Of a stretch of 64,000 nt of DNA, positions 38,815-48,216 are shown piece by piece (positions within the stretch are counted from its first letter, which is position 1; each line of letters begins with the position of its first letter). Below the pieces are notes generated by a model that did no database searches, was not told the origin of the DNA, and saw nothing but the letters and a program-made list of their open reading frames with translations. This stretch comes from a virus, in IMG/VR virus record IMGVR_UViG_3300028024_000008, positions 1 through 64,000 of that record; one strand, 5' to 3'. A program made the translations under genes and the position numbers.

Positions 38815-39926
38815 AGGCGACCACGGCGCCGATGGATACACATCTGGCCGGCGATCTCACCAAGATGACGCTGTGCTGTCAGGTCACCCGCAGGGACAAC
38901 CAGGTCTTCCGCATGACGACGCATGATCAGGACGTCGAATATCCGGCCGGATCGGGCGTCATCTATTCATCGTCCTTCGGATCGATCCCGAACGCCGTCG
39001 ATATCAGCACCGATTACTCGGTGGCGACCCAGAACTATTTCGGCTTCTGGGATGACGCCGAGGTCTCCGAAACCGACATGATCGTCGGCAAGTTCAACGG
39101 CGCCGATGTCCGGATCTTCCTGCTCAATTGGTCGGACACCTCGGCGACGATGGGGCAGATCAAGGAATTTCGCGGCAATTTCGGCCAGGCGTCGCTGACC
39201 AAACAAGGCTTCTTCCAGATCGAGCTCCGCTCGATGATGCAGAAGCTGCAGCAATTGCTCGGCAGCTATTACAGCCAGACCTGCCAGCACAGCCTCGGCG
39301 ACAGCAAGTGCCGGGTGCCGATCAAGCCGGACGACATCCTGCGCGATACCGATTATGTGCTCGGGCAGATCGTCAAGGTGCCGGATATTGTGCCGGCGCC
39401 GGACAGCAGCGCCTATCATGACAGGATCTTCACCTGCACGACGCCGGGTCATACCGATGTCGTCGCGCCGCCCTATGACTATACCGTCGGCAATATGACG
39501 ACCGACGGCACCGCCGTCTTCACCGCATCGGAAGCCTGGACCCGCGCCGGCACCGTGGCCGCCGGCACCCAGACGACCGCCGGCGACAAGCACAAATTCA
39601 ATGTGACATTGACAGAGGCCCGCGCCGTCGATGGCTGGTTCGCGGCCGGGGCGTTGACCTGGGAGACCGGCAACAACGCCGATCTGCCGCCGATCGAAGT
39701 GAAAGGCTGGACGCAGACCGGCGCCATCATGCAGCTGCGCTACGCGACCCCGTTTGCCCCGCAGCCGGGTGACAAGTTCCGGGTCTACAAGGGCTGCAAC
39801 CTATTTCTCTCCGGGTGCAAGGGCTTCAACAACGTCATCAACCGCCTGGGGTTCGACAACATCCCCGGCGAAATCGCGATTCTCGGCTACGGCATCGGTG
39901 ACGGCAATGTCAGTGTCGGGACCTGA
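38811..39926 (+). CDS. Baseplate hub protein, DUF2163 family
   Basis: The product is 371 residues from the GTG at 38811 (GTGA overlap). DUF2163 marks are LTKMTLCCQVTRRDNQVFRM, TTHDQDVEYPAG, and GQASLTKQGFFQIELRSMM, then a cysteine set TCQHSLGDSKCRV and FRVYKGCNLFLSGCKGFNNV. In GTA gp13-type proteins such cysteines bind an Fe-S cluster; that likely holds here. It follows the DUF2460 gene in the usual order. Confidence 0.92.
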   Translation: MKATTAPMDTHLAGDLTKMTLCCQVTRRDNQVFRMTTHDQDVEYPAGSGVIYSSSFGSIPNAVDISTDYSVATQNYFGFWDDAEVSETDMIVGKFNGADVRIFLLNWSDTSATMGQIKEFRGNFGQASLTKQGFFQIELRSMMQKLQQLLGSYYSQTCQHSLGDSKCRVPIKPDDILRDTDYVLGQIVKVPDIVPAPDSSAYHDRIFTCTTPGHTDVVAPPYDYTVGNMTTDGTAVFTASEAWTRAGTVAAGTQTTAGDKHKFNVTLTEARAVDGWFAAGALTWETGNNADLPPIEVKGWTQTGAIMQLRYATPFAPQPGDKFRVYKGCNLFLSGCKGFNNVINRLGFDNIPGEIAILGYGIGDGNVSVGT

Positions 39927-40335
39927 GATCGCCGCCGCCGCCCGCAAATGGCTGGGCGTCAAATGGCGCCATCAGGGCAGGTCGGAACGGGGCGTCGATT
40001 GCATCGGCATCGGCGCCTGTGTCGCCGCCGATCTCGGCTTCAAGATCGCAGACCGCACGAATTACGGCCGGGAGCCGATACCGGCCGAGATCGTCGCGGC
40101 CTTTCGCGCCAATGGCTTCAAAGAAGTCATTCCGAGGACCGCGCGGCAGATCGGCGACGTCCTCGTCTTTCGTGATGGCCGACATATCCGGCATGTCGGC
40201 ATCCAGTCGGAGAAGCATGATGTCCCGCATTTGATCCATGCAACGGCCGGCCTCCGCCAGGTCGTCGAGGAACCGCTGACGCCGGATTGGATGGGGAAGC
40301 TGGTCTATGTCTTCAGGTTCCCCGGGGTCGATTGA
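39907..40335 (+). CDS. NlpC/P60-type cell-wall peptidase of tail tip
   Basis: The product is 142 residues from the ATG at 39907, overlapping the hub gene by 20 bases. The catalytic Cys32 is in GVDCIGIGACVA and His96 in HIRHVGIQ; WLGVKWRHQGRSERG is the conserved start. It would cut peptidoglycan peptides during DNA entry, as the GTA gp14 peptidase does. Confidence 0.9.
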   Translation: MSVSGPEIAAAARKWLGVKWRHQGRSERGVDCIGIGACVAADLGFKIADRTNYGREPIPAEIVAAFRANGFKEVIPRTARQIGDVLVFRDGRHIRHVGIQSEKHDVPHLIHATAGLRQVVEEPLTPDWMGKLVYVFRFPGVD

Positions 40336-40338
40336 AAT

Positions 40339-43300
40339 ATGGCACGTACCGCGATCGTCACCGGCGCCGGGCTGCTTGGCGCCGCGATCGGCTCTGAGTT
40401 CGGGAGTCCAGGTCTCGGCTTCGCGCTGGGCAGCGCCGCCGGCTCAGTTGTTGCCAGTTTCGCCGTGCCGAGCGGGTCGCCGACAAAGGGTCCGCGCCTC
40501 ACCGATCTCAAGGTTACGTCCTCGGCCTATGGCGCCTTCATTCCGATTGGCTACGGAACCGTCATTGTCGGCGGCAACATCATCTGGTCGACCGATCTCA
40601 AGGAACATAAGAAAAAGAGCAAGAGTGGCAAGGGCAGCAGCGATACCGCCAGCACGGTAATCAACTTCTATTACACCGCTTCTTTCGCCCTCGGTCTCGC
40701 CTATGGTCCGGCCGAGGATGTGCTTCGCATCTGGTTCGACGACAAGCTCTATTTCGATAAGACCGGCACCGGTCCTGTCATCAGGAAGGGCGGCTTAAGC
40801 TTCCGCTTCTATCCGGGCGATGACAGCCAATTGCCGGACCCGTCGATCGTCGCGGCGCTCGGTGAAGAGAATACGCCGGCCTGGCGGGGGCTTGCTTACA
40901 TCGTCTTCGATGAACTCGATCTGAGCCCATTCGCCAACCGGATCCCCTCGATCAAGGTCGAACTCACCTACAATGCGATCCCGACTTTTCCCTATACGCC
41001 ACTGACAATTCCTTCGGGTGCGCCGGCGCCGGTAGGAAATTTTCTCGCTGTGGATATCAACCGCAACGTTGCCTACACGATGTCCTCTGGCGGCGGTTAT
41101 CTGGAGCGCATCAACCTCGATACGATGATGCTGGATTTCTGGAAAGATTCCAACGTCGTCAATTTCATTGGAAATGGCTTCGCAAAGGCAACATTGGGTA
41201 TCGGCCTCGATGGCTATGTTTATGGCTCGGATGGTACGGCGTCGAATGACACCCCACTATTAAAAGTCAACCCCGAGACGCTGACGGAAATCTTTGAGGC
41301 CCGTTACGGTGAAGACGCCGCTTTTGACGGCTATCCCGCGAATGTTACAGGTACAGCGCATGATATCGCCTCGGTCCAGAATTTCGGCGTCAATGCTGTA
41401 AATACCTATGCGATTGTCATCAGCCAGTTCGCGGCGACCGGATATGTCGGCGTCTTTACCGTCAATGGCGGCCCATCCACTGCCGAGGACATCACCGCTG
41501 GCTCCCTGCCGATCTCGTTGGCGGGCTGGTCACAAGGCACACCGGGCGAAGGTCCTGCGTCCTATATGGTTGGGGCGACTGACCTCTCCAGTGTTGGTGC
41601 GATCGATACCGTCGAATCCTGGGCCTATGCCTATGGCATGCTGGACAATGGCAAAATCGTCAGGGTCATCATCGCCGGCTATCCGCTGTTTCAGGATACA
41701 GAAGGTGGTGGTACTGAGGCCTTGGCGAAAGGCTGCGCGATCGATTATTTCGATCCGCTTGAACTGGACGACCTCTCCGTCGCCATCGGGAAATCCGCCG
41801 GATACTATTTTGCCTATAACAACATCGGCACCGGCTGGTGGGATCAGACCGATGATACAATCATCTTTACCTGCCGGTTGAACAAGTCGGTCGGCGGTTC
41901 CGATGTCCTGCTCGTGAAATATCGGCCGGATAAGCAGAATCTTCTCGACCCGATCAATACCGTTGTTTGGGCAATGATCGTACCCAGTGACCTGTTCACC
42001 GGGTCGACCCATGGGACAAAGCTGATCGGCAACCGCCTCGCTTACATGCTGGGGAGCACGGTCTATCAGTTCGATACCAATACCGGCGCGATGACAACCC
42101 AGGTCTGGCCGATCGCTGCGACCGATGGCAGCTTTCCACAGGTCTATGATACCGATTCCGACAGTCTTCTCGTCTTCATCACCGGACACAATTGGACCCG
42201 GATTTATCTCAACCGCGGCACCGGTGACGGTACGACGGATGGCACCATTGTCGCCGATCTCTGCAGCCGCGTCGGTTACGGCCCAGGTGACATCGATGTC
42301 TCGCAGCTGACAGATCCGGTATACGGCTTCCTGGTCAGCAACCAGTCGGCGATAAAGGACAATATCCTGGCGCTCGGCCAGGCGTTCTTTTTTGATGCCG
42401 TCGAGAGCGATTACAAGATCAAGTTTGTGAAGCGCGGCGGATCGTCAGTCGTGACGATCCCGCAAGACGACATGATGTGGCTTGGTAACAATGGTTCCGA
42501 CAAAAATCCGCAGTTCATGTCGGATGATGACACGCAGGACGTCGATCTGCCGTTTGCCGTTTCCGTCGCGTTCCTGAACAAGGATCAGCAGGATCAGCAA
42601 GGCAGCATGGAATATCGCCGCATCGACGCGCCGGACGCGACGATGGGCTCGCAGAACCGGACAACGGCGCAGCTGCCGATCGTGATGACCGGGACCGATG
42701 CCTTGAAGATCGCGGAACAGGCGCTCGATGCCGCCTGGGGCAGCCGGCGTCGCTACGGCCATATGCTGCCGCCGAAATATCTGAAATATGACGGCACCGA
42801 TGTCGTCACCTTCTCCTATTCGGACGCAACATCGACCCTGGCTCGGATCATTCAGCTCGGCACCGGTGCCGATTTCTCGCTTGATGTCACCAGCGCTTCC
42901 GAAGACCCGACCGTTTATGGCGGCACGCTTGTCGCCGACAATGCGAACTACCCGGCGCAGGTCATCGCCGGGCCTGCGGTCGGCAAGCTGTTCGTCCTCA
43001 ATATCCCGCTGCCACGCGATGTGGACGATACCGGTGGCGTTGGATCACGGGTCTATCTGGCGACCTCCGGGTATGGCGCCGCAACGAACCCAGGCCGTGT
43101 CATCATGCGGAGCTATGATCAAGGCGTCACCTGGGACGAAGTGACCCGGACCTATCTCGATGCGACCTGGGGCAGCTGCATCACGGCGCTTCCCGACACG
43201 ACACATCCATTCGCCTGGAACGATGATTATAGCCTCACGATCCAACTGACCGATCCCGGCAACGAAGCCCTGGCGAGCGTCACGGACGATCAGGTTTATG

Positions 43301-44622
43301 CTGGCAGCAACGTCGCCGCCATCATCAAATCCAACGGTGAGGCCGAGATCATCCAATTCGGCACTGTCACCGTGAACACGGATGGCAGCTACACGCTGTC
43401 GCATTTCCTGCGCGGCCGGCGCGGGACCGAAGTCAATACGGCCGGCCATGCGATCGGCGACTATTTCCTGCTGCTTGATGCGAATGAGATGACGTCGGTC
43501 GTCGTGCCGCTGAACGACATCGGTCGGTCCGTCATGTGGAAAGTCGTGACGGCCGGCCAGGTGGCGGCCGATGTGGACGGATTCACACGGATCACGACAG
43601 GAGCCGACCTTAAGCCTTACGCCGTCGATCATATCGCCGTCGCCGCATCCGGGTCGGACCTCAATCTCACCTGGGTACGCCGCACCCGTCTCGGCGGCGG
43701 CCTCTTCGACGGCACCGGCACAGTGCCGCTGTCGGAGACCTCGGAAGCTTATGAGATAGATATTCTCTCCGGCCCGGGCGGCATCGTAAAGCGGACCCTA
43801 TCTGGCCTGACATCGCCGGCGGCGACCTATACCGGCGCGCAGATCCTGGCGGATTTCGGCACATCCATCAGCAGCCTGACGCTGAAAATCTATCAGCTGA
43901 GCGGCATCGTCGGGCGTGGCTTTGCCAAGGAAACGACACTTGCCGTTACCGGCCTGCCGAGCTTGTCGCCAACCGCTGTTCCAGCGATTCCAACTGGTTT
44001 GGCATCTGCGTCTTCGGCGGGACAGAACGCGCTTAGCTGGAACGCGAATGTGTTGGGCGATTATGTCACCGCCTATCACCTCTATCGGGCCGCAGGAACC
44101 GGCGCCGCCTTCGCTGATGCTAGCCTGATCTGGTCAGGTAGTTCTAATTCCTATGTTGATGGCGGATTGTCGGTCGGCCAGAAGAACACCTATTTTCTGA
44201 CCGCGACAAACGCGATCGGGACGTCCTTAAATACGGCGGGTCTCGACACGACTGCCGGCGTCATCGTCAAGGATCTTCGGATCGTCGGCGGCACTCCTGG
44301 TGTCAAGCCAACGGGCCTGCAAGAACTCCTGTTGATGGTGATGCTCTCCGGCGATGCGTTGCCGAAGGACCTCATCCATAACGGCGTCAATAGCAAGATC
44401 AGCTGCGAAGTCGCGCCGACCGCCAATTACACGATCACGCTGAAGAAGAATGGTTCGACCATCGGAACCGGCACGATATTGGCTGGTCACACGACCGGGA
44501 CATGGACGTTTACCTCGGCCGTCACTTTCGCCGATGGCGATCTCTTCACCATCACGGCGCCGGCATCTGACGCGACCATGTCCGGTCTCGCTTTGACGAT
44601 CCTCGGCTCCCGCACGACCTGA
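40339..44622 (+). CDS. Large tail tip/hub protein (GTA gp15-like, J-like)
   Basis: This 1427-residue protein starts with a hydrophobic Gly/Ala stretch (GAGLLGAAIGSEFGSPG). The signature GPRLTDLKVTSSAYGAFIPI then NIIWSTDLKEH, and FYYTASFALGLAYGPAEDVL, matches phage tail tip proteins of the GTA gp15/lambda J kind. The middle part (about 230-620) is a beta-propeller-like insertion with repeated DG/TG strands. Near residues 1215-1310 an Fn3-like domain occurs (AVPAIPTGLASASSAGQNAL). It should form the central hub and carry receptor-binding elements. Confidence 0.9.
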   Translation: MARTAIVTGAGLLGAAIGSEFGSPGLGFALGSAAGSVVASFAVPSGSPTKGPRLTDLKVTSSAYGAFIPIGYGTVIVGGNIIWSTDLKEHKKKSKSGKGSSDTASTVINFYYTASFALGLAYGPAEDVLRIWFDDKLYFDKTGTGPVIRKGGLSFRFYPGDDSQLPDPSIVAALGEENTPAWRGLAYIVFDELDLSPFANRIPSIKVELTYNAIPTFPYTPLTIPSGAPAPVGNFLAVDINRNVAYTMSSGGGYLERINLDTMMLDFWKDSNVVNFIGNGFAKATLGIGLDGYVYGSDGTASNDTPLLKVNPETLTEIFEARYGEDAAFDGYPANVTGTAHDIASVQNFGVNAVNTYAIVISQFAATGYVGVFTVNGGPSTAEDITAGSLPISLAGWSQGTPGEGPASYMVGATDLSSVGAIDTVESWAYAYGMLDNGKIVRVIIAGYPLFQDTEGGGTEALAKGCAIDYFDPLELDDLSVAIGKSAGYYFAYNNIGTGWWDQTDDTIIFTCRLNKSVGGSDVLLVKYRPDKQNLLDPINTVVWAMIVPSDLFTGSTHGTKLIGNRLAYMLGSTVYQFDTNTGAMTTQVWPIAATDGSFPQVYDTDSDSLLVFITGHNWTRIYLNRGTGDGTTDGTIVADLCSRVGYGPGDIDVSQLTDPVYGFLVSNQSAIKDNILALGQAFFFDAVESDYKIKFVKRGGSSVVTIPQDDMMWLGNNGSDKNPQFMSDDDTQDVDLPFAVSVAFLNKDQQDQQGSMEYRRIDAPDATMGSQNRTTAQLPIVMTGTDALKIAEQALDAAWGSRRRYGHMLPPKYLKYDGTDVVTFSYSDATSTLARIIQLGTGADFSLDVTSASEDPTVYGGTLVADNANYPAQVIAGPAVGKLFVLNIPLPRDVDDTGGVGSRVYLATSGYGAATNPGRVIMRSYDQGVTWDEVTRTYLDATWGSCITALPDTTHPFAWNDDYSLTIQLTDPGNEALASVTDDQVYAGSNVAAIIKSNGEAEIIQFGTVTVNTDGSYTLSHFLRGRRGTEVNTAGHAIGDYFLLLDANEMTSVVVPLNDIGRSVMWKVVTAGQVAADVDGFTRITTGADLKPYAVDHIAVAASGSDLNLTWVRRTRLGGGLFDGTGTVPLSETSEAYEIDILSGPGGIVKRTLSGLTSPAATYTGAQILADFGTSISSLTLKIYQLSGIVGRGFAKETTLAVTGLPSLSPTAVPAIPTGLASASSAGQNALSWNANVLGDYVTAYHLYRAAGTGAAFADASLIWSGSSNSYVDGGLSVGQKNTYFLTATNAIGTSLNTAGLDTTAGVIVKDLRIVGGTPGVKPTGLQELLLMVMLSGDALPKDLIHNGVNSKISCEVAPTANYTITLKKNGSTIGTGTILAGHTTGTWTFTSAVTFADGDLFTITAPASDATMSGLALTILGSRTT

Positions 44623-44669
44623 ACCATCTCACATCGGCGCGAGAAGCGCCGCCGAAAGGCCTTAACGCG

Positions 44670-46190
44670 ATGGCACTCATCATCCGCGATAGTTTCGCGC
44701 CATATGCTTCTATCACTGATGCCGGCCTGTCTTATTGGGACGTAGTAAATTCATCCCTCACCTTGTCATCGGCGACAACGCGGTTCGGTGAGGGGCAGTC
44801 TATACGTTCCGCCTCTGGTGGAACCGCTGGCGTCATGTTGCAAAAGGCGATGACATCGAACCAGCAGACGATCTTCGCTGCCTTCGCCTTCATCTGGAAT
44901 GCAGCATTTTCCGGGACGAACGAGGTCATCGGCGTCCAATATCTCGATGGTGCGACGGCACAGGTAACTATCTGCCTTAGGTCAGACGGTGCCGTTGTAG
45001 TGCGGCGCGGCGGCAATGCCGGGACCGTGGTTCAGACCTTTACTGGTGTCTTTTCGGCAAACGCTTGGACGCATATCCAGATCAAGACCGTGATCGACGG
45101 ATCTGCTGGCGAGGTGCATATCCGGCTCAACGGCAATTCGTCGGACGACTTCGCGGCAACTGGGCTCAACATCAAATCCTCGGCGAATAGTTATGGGAAT
45201 GTTGTTGTCTTAAATCAGACCGTTCTGAATGGCACGACCAGCGTTGTCTTCTGCCAGCACCTCGCTTTCTTCGACAGTTCGGGAAGTGCCCCATGGAACA
45301 ACTGGGTCGGTGATATCCGCGCCAATATCATCCGCCCCTCGGCCGATACAGCACAGAAGCAATTCGCCCCGAGCCCGGCGACTTCAACCAACTTCGGCGA
45401 ACAGACACAGGTCAGCACCAATACGCTAGCCATCACTGCCGGGCAGATCCGTGTTGCCAGGATCATCACGACTCCGGTCGGCGGCACGCTCGGCAAGGCA
45501 ACGGCAAATTTCAACGCCGCGATGACCGGCAATGCCAAGATTGCTCTCTATGACAGCGATGGTGCCGCTGGTGTTCCCGGAACGCTCATAGCAACGTCTA
45601 ACCAGGTCACCAATCCCATCATCGGGACGAACGATTTCACGTTCTCATCGCCACCACTTCTCAGAATCGCGCATCAGTATTACCTCGCGATCCTCACGGA
45701 TACGAACTGCACGTTGAAGGGCGCCACCGGCTCTTCAACGACCTATATCCAGACACAGGCTTATGCGTCAGGATTCCCGGCGACTATGACGCCAGCCGGC
45801 AGTACCGCAACCGATCCTGTCCTGTTCGGCACGATCACGGCGACGAATTCCGGCTGCGTCCAGGAACTCACCGAAGACGGAACGACGACCTATGTCTTCG
45901 ACAGCACGGTCGGTCACTACGACCTCTATGATTTCGATGATCTCGCCGCCACCCCGGCCTCAATCCTGGGTCTTTCGCTGCGTGGTTTTGTCTCGAAATC
46001 GGACTCCGGTGCCAGGTCTGGTGCCCTCACCATGAAATCGGGGGCGACCAGCCAGGACAGCGCGACTGCTGTTCTGTCAACCACGATGTCAAATCTCGTG
46101 ATGGTACAGGATACTGACCCGAATACCGGGGTGGCCTGGACCTCTGCCGCGATCAACGCCCTGCAGGCCGGACTTAAAGTCGCCGCCTGA
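44670..46190 (+). CDS. Tail fibre-like protein with LamG/concanavalin-type domain
   Basis: The product is 506 residues. Residues about 1-215 form a jelly-roll lectin-like domain (IFAAFAFIWNAAFSGTNEVI, then WTHIQIKTVIDGSAGEVHIR). A second beta part follows at about 250-420 with IALYDSDGAAGVPGTLIATS. The last 80 residues hold SALTMKSG-type short repeats typical of phage fibre ends. Probably binds host polysaccharide. A hairpin CGGCGC/GCGCCG lies before its start. Confidence 0.75.
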   Translation: MALIIRDSFAPYASITDAGLSYWDVVNSSLTLSSATTRFGEGQSIRSASGGTAGVMLQKAMTSNQQTIFAAFAFIWNAAFSGTNEVIGVQYLDGATAQVTICLRSDGAVVVRRGGNAGTVVQTFTGVFSANAWTHIQIKTVIDGSAGEVHIRLNGNSSDDFAATGLNIKSSANSYGNVVVLNQTVLNGTTSVVFCQHLAFFDSSGSAPWNNWVGDIRANIIRPSADTAQKQFAPSPATSTNFGEQTQVSTNTLAITAGQIRVARIITTPVGGTLGKATANFNAAMTGNAKIALYDSDGAAGVPGTLIATSNQVTNPIIGTNDFTFSSPPLLRIAHQYYLAILTDTNCTLKGATGSSTTYIQTQAYASGFPATMTPAGSTATDPVLFGTITATNSGCVQELTEDGTTTYVFDSTVGHYDLYDFDDLAATPASILGLSLRGFVSKSDSGARSGALTMKSGATSQDSATAVLSTTMSNLVMVQDTDPNTGVAWTSAAINALQAGLKVAA

Positions 46191-46441
46191 TGACCGACTT
46201 CCGCACAACTGAGATTTTTGCCGAGGTCTGGTCTCTCGCGACACCCGCATATCAGGCGACGGAGATCGTCGGTGAAGTCTGGTCGGTGATGACGCCGGCT
46301 ATGCAACTGACGGACTTCTTCATTGAGCTATGGGCCCCGACCGCGACGGCCGGAACACGGTATCAGGCCGGTTTCTTGGGGATCGAGGTCTGGACCATGA
46401 CCGCAACAAACACCGCACCATTCTTCTTCGTGATCACATAG
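46190..46441 (+). CDS. Small virion protein with four internal repeats
   Basis: The product is 83 residues, overlapping the fibre stop (TGATG). It is made of four units of about 17-20 residues: TEIFAEVWSLATPA, TEIVGEVWSVMTPA, TDFFIELWAPTATA and LGIEVWTMTAT. Each has an acidic-hydrophobic strand ending in W. Similar short repeats (such as VTQLAVEALTT units) lie beside fibre genes in other phages. A fibre-associated beta structure is inferred. Confidence 0.7.
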   Translation: MTDFRTTEIFAEVWSLATPAYQATEIVGEVWSVMTPAMQLTDFFIELWAPTATAGTRYQAGFLGIEVWTMTATNTAPFFFVIT

Positions 46442-46451
46442 GCAGGTCAGT

Positions 46452-47150
46452 ATGCCCATCTCATATAGTCCGATCCTGGCAATTCCCCACGTATCCGAGT
46501 CTCAGAATGACAAGGAAGTGCCGATCAACGGCGGGATCGATCTTCTCGAAGCGGCGCTCTGCGATACGCTGGACGTCGACGTCACATCAGCCAACCAGAC
46601 GGTTACCGATGACAACTATCGGCAGCATATGCGCTTCCGGATCATCGGTGCGACGACGGCTGGCCGGGCGGTGATCCTCGGCAATAATCCGATCAAGCGC
46701 CTGGTCATTCTTCGATCGTCAGCATCGAATACGCAACCGGTCTTGATCGAGCGTGGCTCGACAACGATCACGCTCTACCCAGGGCAGACGATATTCGTCT
46801 ATACCAACGGCACGGCGAATGGTCTCGATCGCATGGACGTTCCGGGGAAGGTGATGCCGTATTCGGTCGCCGGCAATCATCTCATCCTGTCAGGCGACGC
46901 CGGCGCCTATATCTTCTGCACGGCCAGCACGCCGAGCGCGATGATTATCGCCTCGAACCAGGATTCGCCGATGGATATCGGCACGCGCATCTGGTTCATG
47001 CAGAAGGGGACCGGCCAGATATCCCTCGCTGCCGGTACAGGCGTGACGATCCTGACAGCGCGCAGTCTGACATCGCGGGCGCAATATTCTGAAATCCGCA
47101 TCACCAAGATCGATACCGATACATGGCTCGCCAGCGGCGACCTGACCTGA
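46452..47150 (+). CDS. Tail fibre or spike-associated protein
   Basis: The product is 232 residues, MPISYSPILAIPHVSESQND and onward, with AGG before the ATG. It resembles phage proteins of the DUF2793 type: short N-terminal attachment (KEVPINGGIDLLEAAL) followed by regular beta strands (AVILGNNPIKRLVILRSSAS, MIIASNQDSPMDIGTRIWFM). It is the last gene before a terminator, so it ends the tail transcript. Confidence 0.75.
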   Translation: MPISYSPILAIPHVSESQNDKEVPINGGIDLLEAALCDTLDVDVTSANQTVTDDNYRQHMRFRIIGATTAGRAVILGNNPIKRLVILRSSASNTQPVLIERGSTTITLYPGQTIFVYTNGTANGLDRMDVPGKVMPYSVAGNHLILSGDAGAYIFCTASTPSAMIIASNQDSPMDIGTRIWFMQKGTGQISLAAGTGVTILTARSLTSRAQYSEIRITKIDTDTWLASGDLT

Positions 47151-47174
47151 TGCCTGCCAAATAGTCGCTCTCGG

Positions 47175-47195
47175 CCGCCGTCGGGCGGTTTTTTT
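47175..47195 (+). terminator. Intrinsic terminator after tail genes
   Basis: CCGCC (47175-47179) and GGCGG (47184-47188) with loop GTCG form a stem, followed by seven T residues. It separates tail genes from the lysis cassette. Confidence 0.85.
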
Positions 47196-47215
47196 ATGCC
47201 TGGAGGGGAAAAAGA

Positions 47216-47449
47216 ATGGATCACCTGAGCATCAGGACCGAAGCAACCTTGGGGGCGGGTCTGATGACGACGCCCTTTTGGGTTTCGCTGCTGAACAACA
47301 TCGGCTGGGTCGCCAGCATCATCGCCGCGGTGTGCGGCGCCATCGTCGGCATCCATGCCGTCTGGCGGATCTGGAGCAATCGCAAAAAGCCGGATACGAC
47401 AGCGGCCAAAAAGGCCGACGAAGACGACCTCGATATTCTCGCTCCATGA
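47216..47449 (+). CDS. Small membrane protein, possible holin or anti-holin
   Basis: The product is 77 residues with GGAGGGGAAA before the ATG. A hydrophobic span WVASIIAAVCGAIVGIHAVW (about residues 31-50) gives one membrane helix, followed by a charged tail with KKADEDDLD. Size and position at the start of the lysis genes fit a holin-class protein. The class is not certain. Confidence 0.65.
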   Translation: MDHLSIRTEATLGAGLMTTPFWVSLLNNIGWVASIIAAVCGAIVGIHAVWRIWSNRKKPDTTAAKKADEDDLDILAP

Positions 47450-47463
47450 ACAGGAGATCATCC

Positions 47464-47820
47464 ATGAGGATCTTGATCGCGGCGGCTTCGGCCGCCTTTT
47501 TGCTGCTCTGCGCGGCCGCCAGAGCCGATCCGGCGCCAGCCTGCATTCCGCTGCAAGCCGTCGTCATGCATATCGCGGCCAACAACCCCAGGCAACACTT
47601 CACACTGATCATCGCGTCACCAGCGGAAGCAGCACTTCTGGTGCCCTATCTCGCCAAGAGAGCCGGTCATCCGGAAATGAAGGGCGATGACGTCGCCGCC
47701 TTAAGGGCCGATGGCGATCCCGGCAACTGGTACGCCATGGTCCTTTATCACGGCTGCGTCGAGATCGGCATGGCGGTGTCAATCGACGATCTTCAATCGG
47801 TGCTTGGCCGCGGCACCTGA
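47464..47820 (+). CDS. Exported small protein of lysis cassette
   Basis: The product is 118 residues from the ATG at 47464, with GGAG seven bases upstream. Residues 1-25 form a Sec signal peptide (MRILIAAASAAFLLLCAAAR, cleavage near ADP). The mature part has CIPLQAVVMHIAANNPRQHF and GCVEIGMAVSI, with two cysteines that could form a disulfide in the periplasm. Function unknown. Location suggests a lysis accessory or inhibitor. Confidence 0.75.
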   Translation: MRILIAAASAAFLLLCAAARADPAPACIPLQAVVMHIAANNPRQHFTLIIASPAEAALLVPYLAKRAGHPEMKGDDVAALRADGDPGNWYAMVLYHGCVEIGMAVSIDDLQSVLGRGT

Positions 47821-47856
47821 TAACGACCCCATCAACCAGCCTGAAAGGCAAGCATC

Positions 47857-48216
47857 ATGCTGAAAAGCCTGCTCACCCTCGAAAATCTCTGGAAGGGCCT
47901 CGGCCATATCACCCGCTGGGTCCTGATCCCGTTCCTGGTCCTGGCTGCGGTAATCGCCGGAGCGCTCATCATCAATGCCGACAGCATTGGTCTCGGCATC
48001 AAGAACACTGTCGCGGCGGCACTCTTCGTCTTTATGGCCGTGACGACGCTCTGGCTGTGCTCACGCTGGCTGGACTGGCTCTCCGAAACGAGGTTTAAAA
48101 AAGATGTCGCTCCACTTCTCAAGCAGAACACTCTGGCTCTGGCTATCTATTACACTGGCCGCTGGATTGGCCTCGCCTTCCTGGTCGGCACAGTTTACGC
48201 CACGGTACGATTCTGA
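47857..48216 (+). CDS. Three-span membrane protein, holin candidate
   Basis: The product is 119 residues with hydrophobic spans at about 20-41 (WVLIPFLVLAAVIAGALIIN), 50-70 (NTVAAALFVFMAVTTLWL) and 92-115 (ALAIYYTGRWIGLAFLVGTV). It lies just before the transglycosylase and overlaps it by 113 bases. Among the candidates this looks most like a class I holin. Experimental proof would be needed to separate it from 47216-47449. Confidence 0.65.
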   Translation: MLKSLLTLENLWKGLGHITRWVLIPFLVLAAVIAGALIINADSIGLGIKNTVAAALFVFMAVTTLWLCSRWLDWLSETRFKKDVAPLLKQNTLALAIYYTGRWIGLAFLVGTVYATVRF

